A stretch of 64,000 bases of DNA from Ctena decussata (taxonomy: Eukaryota > Mollusca > Bivalvia > Lucinida > Lucinidae). This document shows, piece after piece, positions 43,363-55,384 of this stretch (positions within the stretch are counted from its first letter, which is position 1; the number at the start of each line of letters is the position of its first letter). Where the stretch lies: contig OZ022501.1 of NCBI GenBank assembly GCA_963989385.1, forward strand, positions 86,226,979 through 86,290,978, in the 5' to 3' direction. A program made the translations under genes and the position numbers. The notes beneath the pieces are model-generated. The model saw only the letters and a program-made list of their open reading frames with translations. It was not told where the DNA came from and searched no databases.

Positions 43363-44430
43363 ATATACTCAGAGGCAAAAGAAAGTATAACCTTATTGAA
43401 TGCCCATATTTTACTTATTTTACACTGTTCAGGTCTGAAATTCTGCATGATTTATTTTTACTCAAGGTGAATCAATGTGGTATAGTAAAATTACTGATTG
43501 AAACGCTTGGCTAGCGGCACTATACGTATTTGCCGGTTTTGCACGTTTTCCACGTGCAGCAAAATGAACAATACAATTTTGCTTTTAAATTGCATTTGAA
43601 ATTTCAGGTGTTTTTCTAAACAAACCACAGCGTTTACGTTTCATTTGCACGATGGAGAGGCTCCCTATGGCAAGCTCAATTCATACACGCAGAGGCAAAA
43701 GAAAGGATACATTTTTAAATGTCCGTATTTTCTTATTATTCACTGCACAGGTCAAAGTTTCTTTTCTCAAAGAACAATAATGTGATATTGTAAGATATTA
43801 AATGACTCGCTTGACTAGAGACACTATATGTACATGTTTGTTTTGCCCTTTTTGCACATGCATCATATTAAACTATAAGATTTCGCTGAAAAGTCAGTAT
43901 CTGCATTTTCGGTTGTTTTTCTGAACAAACCACAGTGTATGCGTTTCATTTACATGACGGCAATGCTTTTGGTGCAGACAGAAGTCGTAACAAGCTGACC
44001 GCTCAAAGCGATTTGTGACTGGCTTAATGAAATACACTAGAGTCACGACTGATTGGTGATGATGTGTATACTTTCCTTTTGCCTGTGACTACTTTTTCAT
44101 CTGCGAGTATGATTTCTGTCTGCCACAGAGAGCTTTGTCATCGCGCAAATGAAACGCAAATATTGGGGTTTGTTTGGAAAAACAATCGAAATTTCAAATA
44201 CGGATATACAGCAAATTCTTATTCTCAGTTTGCTGCACTTTGAAAAATTGCAAAACCGGCATCTGCGTTTAGTGCCGGTAGACAAGCGTTTCAATAAGTT
44301 ATTTTACTATACCACATTGATGTACCTTGAGTAAAAATAACTCAAGCAAAATTTCAGGCCGGAGCCAAGCAAAATGAGTAAAATATATGCATTCAAAAAG
44401 TGTATACTTTCATTTGCCTCTCAGTATATA
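43363..44430. mobile_element. TIR element with inverted and direct arm copies
   Basis: TATACTCAGAGGCAAAAGAA (43363) is mirrored at the right end (44405-44430, two mismatches). About 300 bp inside each end pair as long imperfect arms: GCTTGGCTAGCGGCACTA against TAGTGCCGGTAGACAAGC. A third copy of the left arm starts near 43683 in direct orientation. No transposase is seen. Frames inside follow the arms and are not genes. Confidence 0.75.
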
Positions 44431-44845
44431 ATAAAAAAAAATAAAATCTTAAAAAATTCCTTCAAGAGCAGAGAATACATACAGAAGTAGGAACATGGGT
44501 CAGGCTACGTAGTTTCGGCTAATAAAGCCTCGTCAGTGACCCTGACAATATATGGTGACGAAACCAGAAAAAATCATACTGTAACTTCTTATTTTTAATT
44601 GGGCAGTCGATTCAAAGACTGGTTAGTTTCAAAAGGACCCAAATAACATAAAATAAGATGATCTAGAATAATAGTCTAAATCGATCTCAAATTTTAGATT
44701 TCTCAGAATCTATCCTCTGATCTCAAATGATGTAAATAAAATATAACCAGCACTATTGAATAACCCCATTCAATATAAATATTTCATTTCAATAAACTTG
44801 TTTCAGATATTGACATTCATGCTAACACCCCTGAGTCATAAGACT

Positions 44846-47210
44846 GTAAAGATTCTAAATTTATTTATCCGGCAGGTGGTCATGTTATAACTGGAAATTT
44901 AAGAATCATTTCAGATTCAAGAATTCGTTGCATAGTTTCTAAGGGTCCTAAATACAGATTCCCTTCCCGCATTGGTTTCAAACTAGAAAAATCTTTAAAA
45001 AAAAAGATAATCGGCGCTGACTAATGGAAGTGTATTTAGTTATATGTCTCTAGTTGAAGATCATGAAAAAGCAAGCTATGTAGGTAGGCACCCGCAACCG
45101 TAATTTTGACACTGGGTAGCGACAACGATCTATCTCAAAATTGAGCTGTCCAATTTGCAATTCCAAAATAAACCGCGGTCGATCTTGAAATTGACCTGAT
45201 TTCAAAATAGTTATCAATATGTTGCACTGCTTTTTTGTGTGTATTAAACCGAAAGTAGAAATTGAAATAGGTTCTACGACGAAAAAAAAAAGAAAGTTTT
45301 AAATATATGCGTCTGTTTTCGATAACATTTGTATTGTAAAATATAAGAAATAGTGCTGCTATTCACAGTGCAGTACGATGAGAAAAAAACGAAGATTAAA
45401 TATTCATTGACCTTTGATATCATTGGCTAAATTTTGACATACGCGTTATTTGACCAATTGAATCTTGTGAAATGTGGAACAATGTGCTGCGCCTCGAAAA
45501 GTGTAGGAAGGAAAATAGCATCTGCATTAAATGAGTTCGGTGATTGATGGTGTAAATGAGAGTATGTTGAGCCTTATTCCTTAAAGGCACGAAAAGTAAG
45601 CATCTTCAATATAGTAGATAAACGTATGAAATTTTATTCGCAAAACATTCACCTTTTACCCCCTAAACCTAAATCTACTTTTCGACATCTGCATCGAGGT
45701 ATCCAAGAATTTCATAGAAAGTATGTTTTGGTTCCAGCAGACAAGGCCGCAAAGGCCGGAAACAATGTTGTTGTTGTTTGACGGCTATATTACAGTAACA
45801 CTTTAAACCAGGAACTTGGCGGTATAAGGGTCTATAAAGAGACATCTACAGAAAAGAATTCTGTAGTTAAAATACATTGTAGCCATTTACTCCTTAAGTT
45901 TTCTTTGAATGTAAAGGAACGCCAAGATAGGCTTCCTACGATGGATTGGTTACCAAAGATTCATAAAAATACGTATAAAGCACGATTTATTGGCAATTCT
46001 AGTTCTTGTACTACAACTAAACTTTATAATTTATTAACCTTTTGTCACACTGCTGTCAAAAATCATGTCACAAGTACGGTACTGTGGAATAGGTTATAAA
46101 AGGTCAGAAAAACATTTATTTTGGTCTATTACAAGTTCTGATGAGGTAATAAATAAATTGAAGTTGATTGGGTTCCGTGCGACAAGTTTGTCAACCTATG
46201 TTTTTTCTACATTCTATGCTACTTTGCCACATAATATGATCAAGGAAAAACTTATAGATTTAATCGAGTGGACCTTCAAAAGGGATATAAACTTTAATCA
46301 TGTCAAAAATATGTGTGAAGCATGAACATATTTTTTAGATAATATTTACATTAGATTTGGTACTAAGTTATACAGGAAAATTGTTGGAATTCCGATGGGT
46401 ACTAAATGTGCTCCTCTTGTAGCGGATTTGTTTTTATTCTGCTATGAAAGAAGTTTCATGGTTTTTCTTTCTAATGATAAACAATCTGAAATTATCAAAG
46501 CTTTTAGCTTTATATCTAGATATCTAGATGATCTTTAAAATATTGACAATCCTTACTTTGAAGGTATGGTGAATCAAATTTATCCACCTGAGCTGCTGTT
46601 AAACAAAGCTAATGCAGCCGATACTGAAGCCCCATTTTTTTATTTATATTTATCTGTTTCAAATGGATTTGTTTCATCCAAAATTAATGATAAACGCGAT
46701 GACTTTGATTTTGCCATAGTACATTTTCCATTTTTAGATGGTGATGTTCCTCGTTCTACCTCTTACGGAGTTTACATTTCTCAACTTATTCGTTTTGCTA
46801 GAGTGTCTAGTCATGTGACTGACTTCAATGCCCGTAATAAAACTTTAACTGCTAAGGTTCTCCAACAGGGCTATAGATAGCATAAACTTCGAAAAGTATT
46901 TTCAAAATTCTTTCGCCGACACTATGTATTGGTTTCTAAATTCAATGTCGGATTAAAAAGTCTTTTGCAACAGGGCCAATCGGAACTAGAATTGTATGGT
47001 GACTTAGTCTATAAATTCAGAAAATGTAGGTAAGTCTGATTTTTCTGATCAGTCCAAGAAAACTATCGCTCGTTACAAACGTATTGGATATAATATAAAT
47101 GTAATGCTACAGTCTGCATGTTTATTGGTTAACCCACTTATGGTTGAAAATTTTGCGACCCTCTTTAATTGCGCCCCGGTTTGTCAGGCATCAGACTCAG
47201 TGATGGGCCC
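44846..47210 (+). pseudogene. Penelope-like reverse transcriptase, decayed copy 1
   Basis: Plus-strand fragments in order: an N-terminal block with GGHVITGNLRIISDSRIR (from 44868), a break at about 45080-45640, a block with HRGIQEFHRKYVLVPADK (from 45690), the frame at 45905 (LPTMDWLPKIHKNTYKARFI), 46065 (FWSITSSDEVINKLK, FRATSLSTYVFSTFYATLPH), 46340 (VGIPMGTKCAPLVADLF) and 46510 (SRYLDDL, the catalytic box), then a C-terminal block to about 47035. Several stops and frameshifts interrupt it. Motif A has Val where the catalytic Asp is expected (STYVFST). No GIY-YIG endonuclease was recognised. Confidence 0.8.
45080..45640. other. Unassigned insert within the Penelope-like copy
   Basis: Sequence between two reverse transcriptase blocks with no match elsewhere in the window that I could see. 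It contains repeated (A/T)CTTGAAATTGA-type phrases. Confidence 0.4.
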
Positions 47211-48054
47211 GACATAACGCTACTTAATTTATTTGGTTGGAGCCGGAGTTTGCCTTGTCTGATGCTTGGTTATTCGGGATTAACCTGATAGTTTTCTTTT
47301 GCTCCGGCATTTCAGTGGTGTTGTCTGACTTCCCAGCGGTTTCCTGCTTTCGCAATACGTTCTTTCCGTTTAGTCTTCATCTCTGATTCATCATAGGTCT
47401 TATCCGTGATTTGTTTGTTTCCAGTAATGATTCATTGATGATTAAGGACACCTTCATGCGGACCAAACAGCTAACTTAATGTTTCAAACCACTGCAGAAG
47501 CAGAGGGCGTGTTTTGGGCCCAGTAAAACTAGTTTAAGCCCCCCTCTCCCCCCAGTGATTTATTGATAACGGTGCCAAAGAGATACTTCCCTTGTGGTTC
47601 TTCACTCTCTTGTGTCTTAGTCAATTCGTTTGTGGTGTGTCCGCCTGTCTATGGGCCCTGGCGGTTTGGTGTCAGAGTTTCTGTGATGTTTTACCTTATG
47701 TATGTTATTATTATTTTTGGTTCGGTTTGGGTTGCTGAGTGGCCACCTTTTGGGAACAAGCTGCTCACTCGGTTGGCCATATGTTCTCTGTATCTGGATT
47801 ATTTGTAATCATAGTTGTTTCCAACTATGGTTTGAGGGCTGGATTTGGATTTTGATTGTTTCAGTTCCTGGTCTTTGCAAACTTTTTACTTTGGTCACCT
47901 GTATTCCTGCCCAGTCTGCCCTCTGTTTTGTTTTGTTTTGTAATTGGTTTAAACATATTTTATTTCAAATTTCATATAATTCAACTATACATGAATACGT
48001 GAATATATAAATTTAATTGTTTTGTAATTGAAATTAAAAAATAGCCATCAGAAG
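47211..48054 (+). mobile_element. Penelope-like 3' region, copy 1
   Basis: Follows the decayed reverse transcriptase. It shares CAGTAAAACTAGTTTAA...CCCCC and the GCTGAGTGGCCACCTTTTGG phrase with the copies at 49396 and 50620. Confidence 0.7.
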
Positions 48055-49395
48055 AGATGGCAAATCCCCCGACCGAAGGCCCCTTGCGCTTTGGTAAACA
48101 GGGTCACTTCAAACACATACGATATATTATCATGCTTTTATGCATCTGATTGACATTATCTTTTAACAGATGTATGATTATCTAACACTCAGACCAAAAC
48201 AGTATGGCAGACCGCTAAAAAGAGGTAAAATCTCAAACAGCCACCATGAACACAATGTATAGCATATGATACACTCAACATTTCAAAATGTGTGAATAGC
48301 TTCTAAAAGTAAAAGCCCTACACATCTAATTTTGAGCTCTCTAATAAGTGATTTTGGACAAAGAATCCAAATCTGGAAAAAGGGGGAGGGTGGGGCGGCG
48401 TGTACGGAGGGGTCACAGTGAGTTAGGAACATGATTAGATATCATGGCATAATCATCAATATTCTAAAAGTTATAAGGGTACTAAAATTGTGGAGCAAGC
48501 TATGGTTATACAGATATAAAGCAGAGACAGCTAACTGAAACTCAAGCTTCCAAGAGGAAATAACTCGGACAGTATGAATGACAGAGTTGTAATTCATGTA
48601 CCAGACAAATTTTCATGGCCGGTTCTGCTTATCTGAGAAGTATCACAAAAATATTGCAAAATGTATTCAAGTTTTGGAGCAAACACAAAATCACTCCTAA
48701 AACCATCAAGGAGAAATAATTCAAAAAGTAAACAGCGAGAGTTGTCATTCTTGTTCGAGACACATCGTCATGACAAGTTTTACATATCTGTGAAGTATCA
48801 TGAAAATATTTTGAAAGGTATTCAAATTATAGAGCGGACACGAAATCACACCTAAAACATCAAGGGGAAATTATTCAAAAAATAAGAAAGCAAGAGTTGT
48901 CAGTCTTGTTTATGACATATCGTCATGTCCTGTTCTACATACATATGAAGTATCATAAACATATTTCAAAAGGTGTTCAAGTTATAGAGCAGACACGAAA
49001 TCACACCTAAAACCATCTAGGGGGAATAATTCAAAAAGTAAGAATGGAAGAGTTGTCATTCTTCTTCTTGTTCGCGACACATCGCCATGACCTGTTCCAC
49101 ATATCTGTAAAAAAACATGGACATATTCCAAAGGGTATTCAAGATACGGAGCGGACACGAATCTGTCAAAAATCACCAAAGGGGAGATAACTCAAAAAGT
49201 ACAACAACAAGAGTTAACATTCTTGTACGCGACACATCATCATGACCAGTTCTTCATAACTGTGAAGTTTCATGAAAATATTCCAACGGGTATTCAGGAT
49301 ATAGAGCGGACAAGAAAATGTTTACAGACGGACAGCCGGACGGCCAGACGGACGGACGCCAGGTTCGTCGCTATATCCCCGACTTTTCGGTCGGG
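48055..49395 (+). mobile_element. Tandem-repeat element with CCCCGACCGAA ends
   Basis: Units of about 165-180 bp recur (TATTCAAG or TATTCAAATTATAGAGCGGAC phrases, abbreviated, near 48664, 48822, 48977, 49135 and 49290). They are followed by GGACGGCCAGACGGACGGAC (49335-49354) and a hairpin CCCCGAC...GTCGGG. The left end CCCCCGACCGAAGG is complementary to the right end. It is inserted between Penelope-like 3' fragments. Confidence 0.75.
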
Positions 49396-49640
49396 AAATA
49401 AAAATAAGTAAAAATAGATGTTGATGCTGTTATTGGTGTAGCTGAATGACCGTCTGTTTGGGAAAGAGTTGCTCATTCGGTTTACTGTGTGTGTCTTCCG
49501 TAAACACACTTGTGTAAATTTCTGTGTGTATGTGGTTCTTTCCCTATTTGTTTTGAGAGCGGAATGTGGGATTTGATTATATTAATTCCTGATTATTGCC
49601 TATCTTTTTACTTAGTGAGACATGTGGTGATATAACAGTG
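49396..49640 (+). mobile_element. Penelope-like 3' region, fragment
   Basis: Carries the GCTGAATGACCGTCTGTTTGG and TTGCTCATTCGG phrases that align with the 3' ends at 47211 and 50620 (first phrase in variant form). Confidence 0.6.
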
Positions 49641-50004
49641 ATTATGAGGCTTGTGTAAAGGTGCAATCAGCGCTATTAGGGTGATAATTAGATGCTACAG
49701 GATCGTCTGAAAACTGAAAGTCCTTTATGTGCAATGTCAGACATTAACGTCACTCTTGTTTGGACTACATACGTGGGGTGATCATTAAGTAATGGAAACA
49801 CCTTTGTAAATTAGTTGATTATAGACAGAAATAAGTATCCTTCATGTAACACCAAAAAGTGTCTTTTGAGCTTTCGAATCCATGTTTGAAATTAAAATTT
49901 TAACGTGTTACCATAGCAATATATGACGTCACGTTCATGTCGGGTACAACGTGTGAATTTTTTCGACGTCATCTTGGTAATAAGGTTTTGTTTCTATTTT
50001 GTTT

Positions 50005-50610
50005 CTTTTTTGCTATGAAAGAGACTTTATGATGTCTCTTTCTGATGATATTCAAGCTCATGTCATTGAAGCATTCAACTCAACGTCTAGATACTGTGAC
50101 GACCTTATAAATATTGACAATTCTTATTTTGAAGGAATGGTTAGTCAAATTTATCCTGCTGAAATACAGTTAAATAAAGCAAATACTTCTGATACCGAGG
50201 CCCCATTTTTGGATTTACATTTATCAATTTTAAATGGATTTGTTTCATCTAAAATTTATGACAAACGCAATGATTTTGATTTCGACATTGTTAATTTTCC
50301 GTTTTTGGATGGTGATGTTCCCCGCACCACTTGATATGGTGTTTACATTTCTCAGCTTATTCGCTTCGCTAGGGTGTCTAGTCATTTGGCTGATTTCAAT
50401 GCTCGTAATAAAAGTTTGACTGCCAAGCTTTTACAGCAGGAGTATCAGTATCATAAACTTCGGAAAGCTTTTTTCTAAATTTTATCGTAGACACTTTGAA
50501 TTGGTTTCTAAATATAATACAGGGTTAAGGTCACTTTTGCAACAAGGCCTATCGGAACTTGAATTTTATGGTGACTTAGTATATAAATTACGCAAATCGT
50601 AGGGAAAACA
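50005..50610 (+). pseudogene. Penelope-like reverse transcriptase, decayed copy 2
   Basis: Begins abruptly in the block FLFCYERDFMMSLSDD, so it is 5'-truncated. The catalytic box reads YCDDL. It then has IDNSYFEGMVSQIYPAEIQL and PFLDLHLSILNGFVSSKIYD, to a TGA near 50332. The C-terminal block continues with a frameshift near 50465. It lies within the mariner-like element. Confidence 0.8.
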
Positions 50611-51490
50611 GAATTTCCTGATCAATTTAATAAAATTATCATACGATTTAAACGCACTGGCTATAACATAGATGTAATGCGACAGTCTTCATGCTTAGTG
50701 GTTAACCCAATCACGGTTGCCAACTTTGCTGTTCTCTTTAATTGCACGCCGTTGGGTCGGGGTTCAGACTCTATGATAGCCCCTACATAAAGCTATGTAT
50801 TAGTTGGTTGGGGCCGGGTGTTTGTCTGTTTCTTGGCCCACCGGGGTTCAACTGGTGGTCTTCTTTTGCTCCAGTGCTCCAGTGGTGTTGCTGACGCCCC
50901 AGGGATCTCCATGTGTCTCAACACGTTTTGGCTGTCGAGTCCTCATCCTTGCTTCATCACAGTCTTTTCTTGATTTTAATTGTTGACCGTGATGACCCTC
51001 TGATGAGTTAGGGGACCTCCATACGAACCGAACTACCAACTAATTGTGCGCACCGCGGCGGAGGGTGAAGGTGAAGGTTCGGGCCCAGTAAAACCGGTTT
51101 AAACCCCCAGTAGTTATTACTGACCGTCCCAAGGCGGTACTTCGTTGCGGTTGCATTTGTTTTATGTTCGGTGCTGTTTAATTTATTGTGTTCTCATTTT
51201 AACCCTTCTATAATAAAAATAGAAAATAGGTAAAAATAATTGTTAAATGTTTTTCGTACAATTTGCTTAGTCTGTTGTAACCCTTCTGTTGGTCTAAATT
51301 ATTTAGTTCAATAAAGATAGCTGAGTTGCCACCTGTTTGGGGAAAAGCTGCTGACTCGGGTAATAACTTGTAATTTATTGTTTGTTGGGATGTCTTTGTC
51401 AATCTTTCCCTTTGATGTTGGGGATAGGGTTTGGGATCTGATTCAGTCAGTTCCTGAAGTGCAGTTACTCTTTAAATTTGTATGATGCTT
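50611..51490 (+). mobile_element. Penelope-like 3' region, copy 2
   Basis: The 3' non-coding end after the decayed frame. The last 430 bp are matched in reverse orientation at 29272-29690. Confidence 0.8.
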
Positions 51491-52152
51491 ATTATGTACG
51501 ACATATAAAAAGAAATTCAAAATTTAGGAGCACCTTCCGTTAAAGTTAGGTTTTGCCTTTAGAAACACACATATAATGATTGTTAATAAAAATGTTCTGA
51601 AATATAAAATTAATTTAAGCTTAAGCAGGTGTTAAAATAATAGGTATTTAGGGAGTTTCACAGTGTATTCTGTAATTTCTAGTATTATGCTGAAGTTAAT
51701 TGATCCGTTATCGAGTCAAGATAATTTTGGCTCTTTCTGCTATACAAATTTCCCAAGACTCTGCTAGTTTAAGTCCAATGACGTCAAAATTCTGGGCCCT
51801 CCGGCTTAAAAAAAAGCGAAAAACGTCAAATTTTGCTCGATCAAAAGCCTTTCACGGTCTGTATATCAGCCAGGTTTGAGAGCAAGTAATGAGTAACTAT
51901 TTATTTCTTTTAGTATCTGAAACTTGCATCAAACCACTATACAATCACAAATCTCGTATCCACTCTTTGTTACTTCACAGCAGAAACTATACATGGAAAT
52001 ATTAAAAAAATTAGAGACTAAACCCTTACAAGTTTCAGGCGTCTTTGCCATGGCAACGGAATTCCTAAACAGTACTTTAGAATTTAATCATATGTCACAA
52101 GCTTGTTTCTTAGGTAGTATGTTATGACGCATAGCTAATGAAATAAATGCTA
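51491..52152. other. Right interior of the mariner-like element
   Basis: AT-rich, with a TGACGTCA palindrome near 51779. No coding supported. Confidence 0.5.
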
Positions 52153-52456
52153 GTTTCCATTATTTAATGATCACCCCTCGTATATGGAGATCGATGTTCT
52201 GCGATTCGAATATTGTGTAAAATCTTGAGCATGAGCTGCGGGGCAGTTCAAATAATATTGGAAGATAAGATAAACATGGGTGAACAGGCATTGGTGCTAT
52301 GCTGGAACAACGCATATGCTACTTCGGACATGACAAAATATCGAAACTTTGTCTGGAACTTAAAATCCGTCATTGACGTGCAGCACGTGTCGCTACAATG
52401 CCTTTTGTATATCTCGATATCTTGATTTCTGTGCAGTATATTTTTTATGACATTTT

Positions 52457-52682
52457 CAGACTATAATGGAAATAGATTAAGGTACTTGGATATGAATTTT
52501 TGTTGCTCTATCTTTATTCTACACGATTTTATAGCTGCAGTGAACTTACTTCTGGATCGACCCTCGTAACAGACTATAATGGAAATAGATTAAGGTACTT
52601 GGATATGAACTTTTGTTGCTCTATCTTTATTCTACACGATTTTATAGCTGCAGTGAACTTACTTCCGAATCGACCCTCGTAA
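52457..52682 (+). repeat. 113-bp tandem duplication
   Basis: Two adjacent 113-bp copies (52457-52569, 52570-52682) starting CAGACTATAATGG. They differ at only a few bases, so the duplication is recent. Confidence 0.95.
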
Positions 52683-52689
52683 CAGACAC

Positions 52690-53600
52690 AAATATTACAA
52701 GACTTTTCAGTTAAAGAGTTATTGAGGCAATATGTCGAAAGTCACACGGGTACCCTCCTGTTTCCTACGCTAAAAACCAGCCAGCTACCGAATTTAAATT
52801 GGTTCAAATCTGTTTAAATGATTAATTAAATTCAGTCCGCCGAAACCCGTTAGTTGAAAATATGCCAAAGCATGGTCGACTAGAAGGCCCCAAAACCATA
52901 AGTAAGACTTCAGCCTGCGTCATGATGAATTCACAAATTCAGTTCTATGGCATATCTATAATGCATTCAAATCTTCGTTACAGTTTTGGAACCAGCCTTC
53001 TAACTGATATAATAATGAAGACTTTGAAACTGCAAGACAACGAAATTCAATGCAATCTCAAAAAAAAAAAAAAATAAAGAAAAAATAAAAAAAAAGACCA
53101 ACTAGGAACTATGTTGTCTAAAATATCTCTATATCTAATTTAACGGGCGATAATTTGCAAATTTTGAGTTTTCAAACTTTATTTTCATAGTGCGATTACT
53201 CTTAACTTAAGAGTTTAAACTAACTTATATGCGTAATATAAATATTGTTTCTTGTGTGCAAGAAAAGTTTCCTCTGTGCATACGCAAATTAAAGTTACGG
53301 CCTTATTTATCGAAATAGGAATAAGTGAAGATAACTCCGGACAGAAAAAAACAGAAAAAGAAAACACATACGCAAAAACAACAACTACAACACAAAATAA
53401 ATAAATAGATAAATAAAAATAATTGTTTATAATTCCATGATATAAATATTCACACGTGATCCCAACTCAGAATGAAAATACTTGCCAGGCTGGCCGGAAT
53501 TATAAAATAAAAACTCTCAAGTTTTTCTTTTTTTTAATTCTTGTTCCGTAAAGTAAAATAATTTAATTAATTTAAATTATGTTCATTTCAGTTATACTAG
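52690..53600. other. No gene; A-rich tract
   Basis: Unique AT-rich sequence with an A-rich run at 53060-53095. A 71-codon frame here is driven by composition. Confidence 0.45.
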
Positions 53601-54227
53601 TAAGTGATTATGTTACGTTTCTGGACCTATGTAAAGATGTTTTAACGTATGATTTTTTGACAGCAAGCAGTGCATACCCAGATCAGACTGCCCCTTGAGG
53701 AGTAGTCTGATCACTGACGCCACTGTTTGTCTCTCCATTTATATCTTTTGGATTCATTTCTGAATTACGAAAACAAACTTCCATTTTAGTACAATTGCGA
53801 TGAGTGTTCCAGGTGTCCCAATTTTTAGAATCTATGCAGTATTTTCAGTTCAAGTTGTTTCAAGATAAGCAGATGTCGTCCAATATAAAAATTAATTGCT
53901 CTTAACCCATTGGTGCGTAGCGTCCCAAAAATAGGATATAGGCAAACAGTGCAGACCCAGGTCAAACGCCACAACATGCGGCGTCTGATCAGGGTCGACA
54001 CCATTTGCCTATGAGAAATACGTTTTTCTACTGAAAATAAGGTAAAAATGGTAAAAATAAGCTGAACCAGATACCCCTTAAATGACCAATGGAGTTATCC
54101 ATTTGATAAGGATAGAACAGTCCACAGGGCATAAATGGGTTTATATTGAAAAATGTGCTAAAAGAGTAGACCAGGAGCAGTCTGATCTGACGTGTACGCT
54201 GTTTGTTTGTCCGCCAGTTCATGATGA
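53601..54227. repeat. Short repeats with AAACAGTGCAGACC motif
   Basis: GCAAGCAGTGCATACCCAGA (53663), GGCAAACAGTGCAGACCCAG (53941) and related TGATC(A/T)G...GTTTG stretches (53700, 53985, 54180) form imperfect inverted pairs. A similar one lies at 63780-63860. Confidence 0.5.
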
Positions 54228-54476
54228 ACCGTGACACGACAAAACCAACAAAGTGGTACATGTATGAGCGCCCAACGAAGACTCATATCAGCCTGGGCAT
54301 CAGCCAAGTCTGACCAGATCCTTCGCTATACGCTTAAAGAGTAGCCAAAAGTCTTAGCTTCCACCGTGCGGACAACAAAGTCTCTGATCAGACTGGGCGG
54401 TTTCCCAGGCTGATCTGAGTCTTCGCTGGGCGCACATGCCAACTTGTTGATTTTGTCATGTCGCGCTTTTTGAAGT
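54228..54476. mobile_element. Palindromic 235-bp MITE, copy 4
   Basis: A diverged copy: CCGTGACACGACAAAACCAA at the left, TTTGTCATGTCGCG at the right, with a small internal insertion in the left arm. Confidence 0.85.
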
Positions 54477-54837
54477 GGATAATTACTCATATTGGCATTA
54501 TGTATTTTGATGGATGTTTTGATTAAAAGATAGTTTTGGAATTCTCGATATGGATATAGATTAGAAGTACCTATTGCTTCACAGTGTAATAATTGGAACA
54601 TATGGTTCTAAATTAATTAGTAATAGAAATGTAACTTTAGACAGCTAGGCTATAGGTATCGACATAACGTTGGCCTTAAAATTCATTTCGCGAGACATAT
54701 AAGGTGACCAAGCATCAGTTTTAACTCAAGTTTATGAGATTTTATAGACTTCTAGAAAAATGCCTAAATTTCAGAAATTCGAAAATTGCCAAAATTTGTT
54801 GTATGGAAATGATTCAGTGGGAATTCCCTGAAAAAGA

Positions 54838-55195
54838 GAAGGAAAGATAGTAGACTCATAATGCTTTACAAAGGTCTGAGGGGTGCAGCCAGTATACCCA
54901 TAAATGTCCTTTTTTTCCCCAAGTAGACGTACTAGGAATCATCATTCACTGGCATTTCAAACCCCACTGGCTGGGGCTGACATTTACAAGTCCAGTTTCT
55001 TCTCCCAGACTATTAGAGATTGGAATTCCCTGGAAGATTCCCTTATTTCTGCTGTTGAGTGTGCAGAGGATTCAGTTACTAAGTTTACTTCTCTTATAAG
55101 GGCTAGGGACTAGCTTCCCTGATTCACAGGTCCTGGTGAATGATTGTCCTTGGACGTATCACCAGTAAACCATTCTGATTCTGATTCTGATAAGG
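54838..55195 (+). pseudogene. LINE reverse transcriptase C-terminal end
   Basis: The frame ahead of 54904 has RLIMLYKGLRGAASIPI. The 54904-55113 frame has RRTRNHHSLAFQTP, SSFFSQTIRDWNSLEDSLIS and ends VTKFTSLIRARD. This is the usual C-terminus of a CR1/L2-type LINE in molluscs. A GATTCT/ATTCTG repeat tail at 55174-55193 closes it. The polymerase domain is absent. Confidence 0.8.
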
Positions 55196-55384
55196 TTTTT
55201 TTTTCTATTAAACTTCTTACTGTCTTGAAATTTGTATCCCTCTTCAAAATGCTGCAAAAGAATGAGATATTCTCGGCCACTGGCGGTCGAATTAATGGGC
55301 TGTTTGAACTGGGCATCTATTATAGTAATGTCTATGGGAAAATATCAACTTCTCCTTTAAATATTTTTAGTAGTGTATTTATAC

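Larger units (their letters stand above)
49772..52180. mobile_element. Mariner-like TIR element carrying a Penelope-like insert
   Basis: A 28-bp inverted repeat starts CGTGGGGTGATCATTAAG at 49772. The complementary right end is at 52153-52180, with two mismatches. TA flanks both sides (49770-49771, 52181-52182). The GGGGTGATCA start and TA target are typical of mariner elements. No transposase frame was found. The interior is taken up by a Penelope-like 3' half, so the original element was shorter. Confidence 0.8.
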
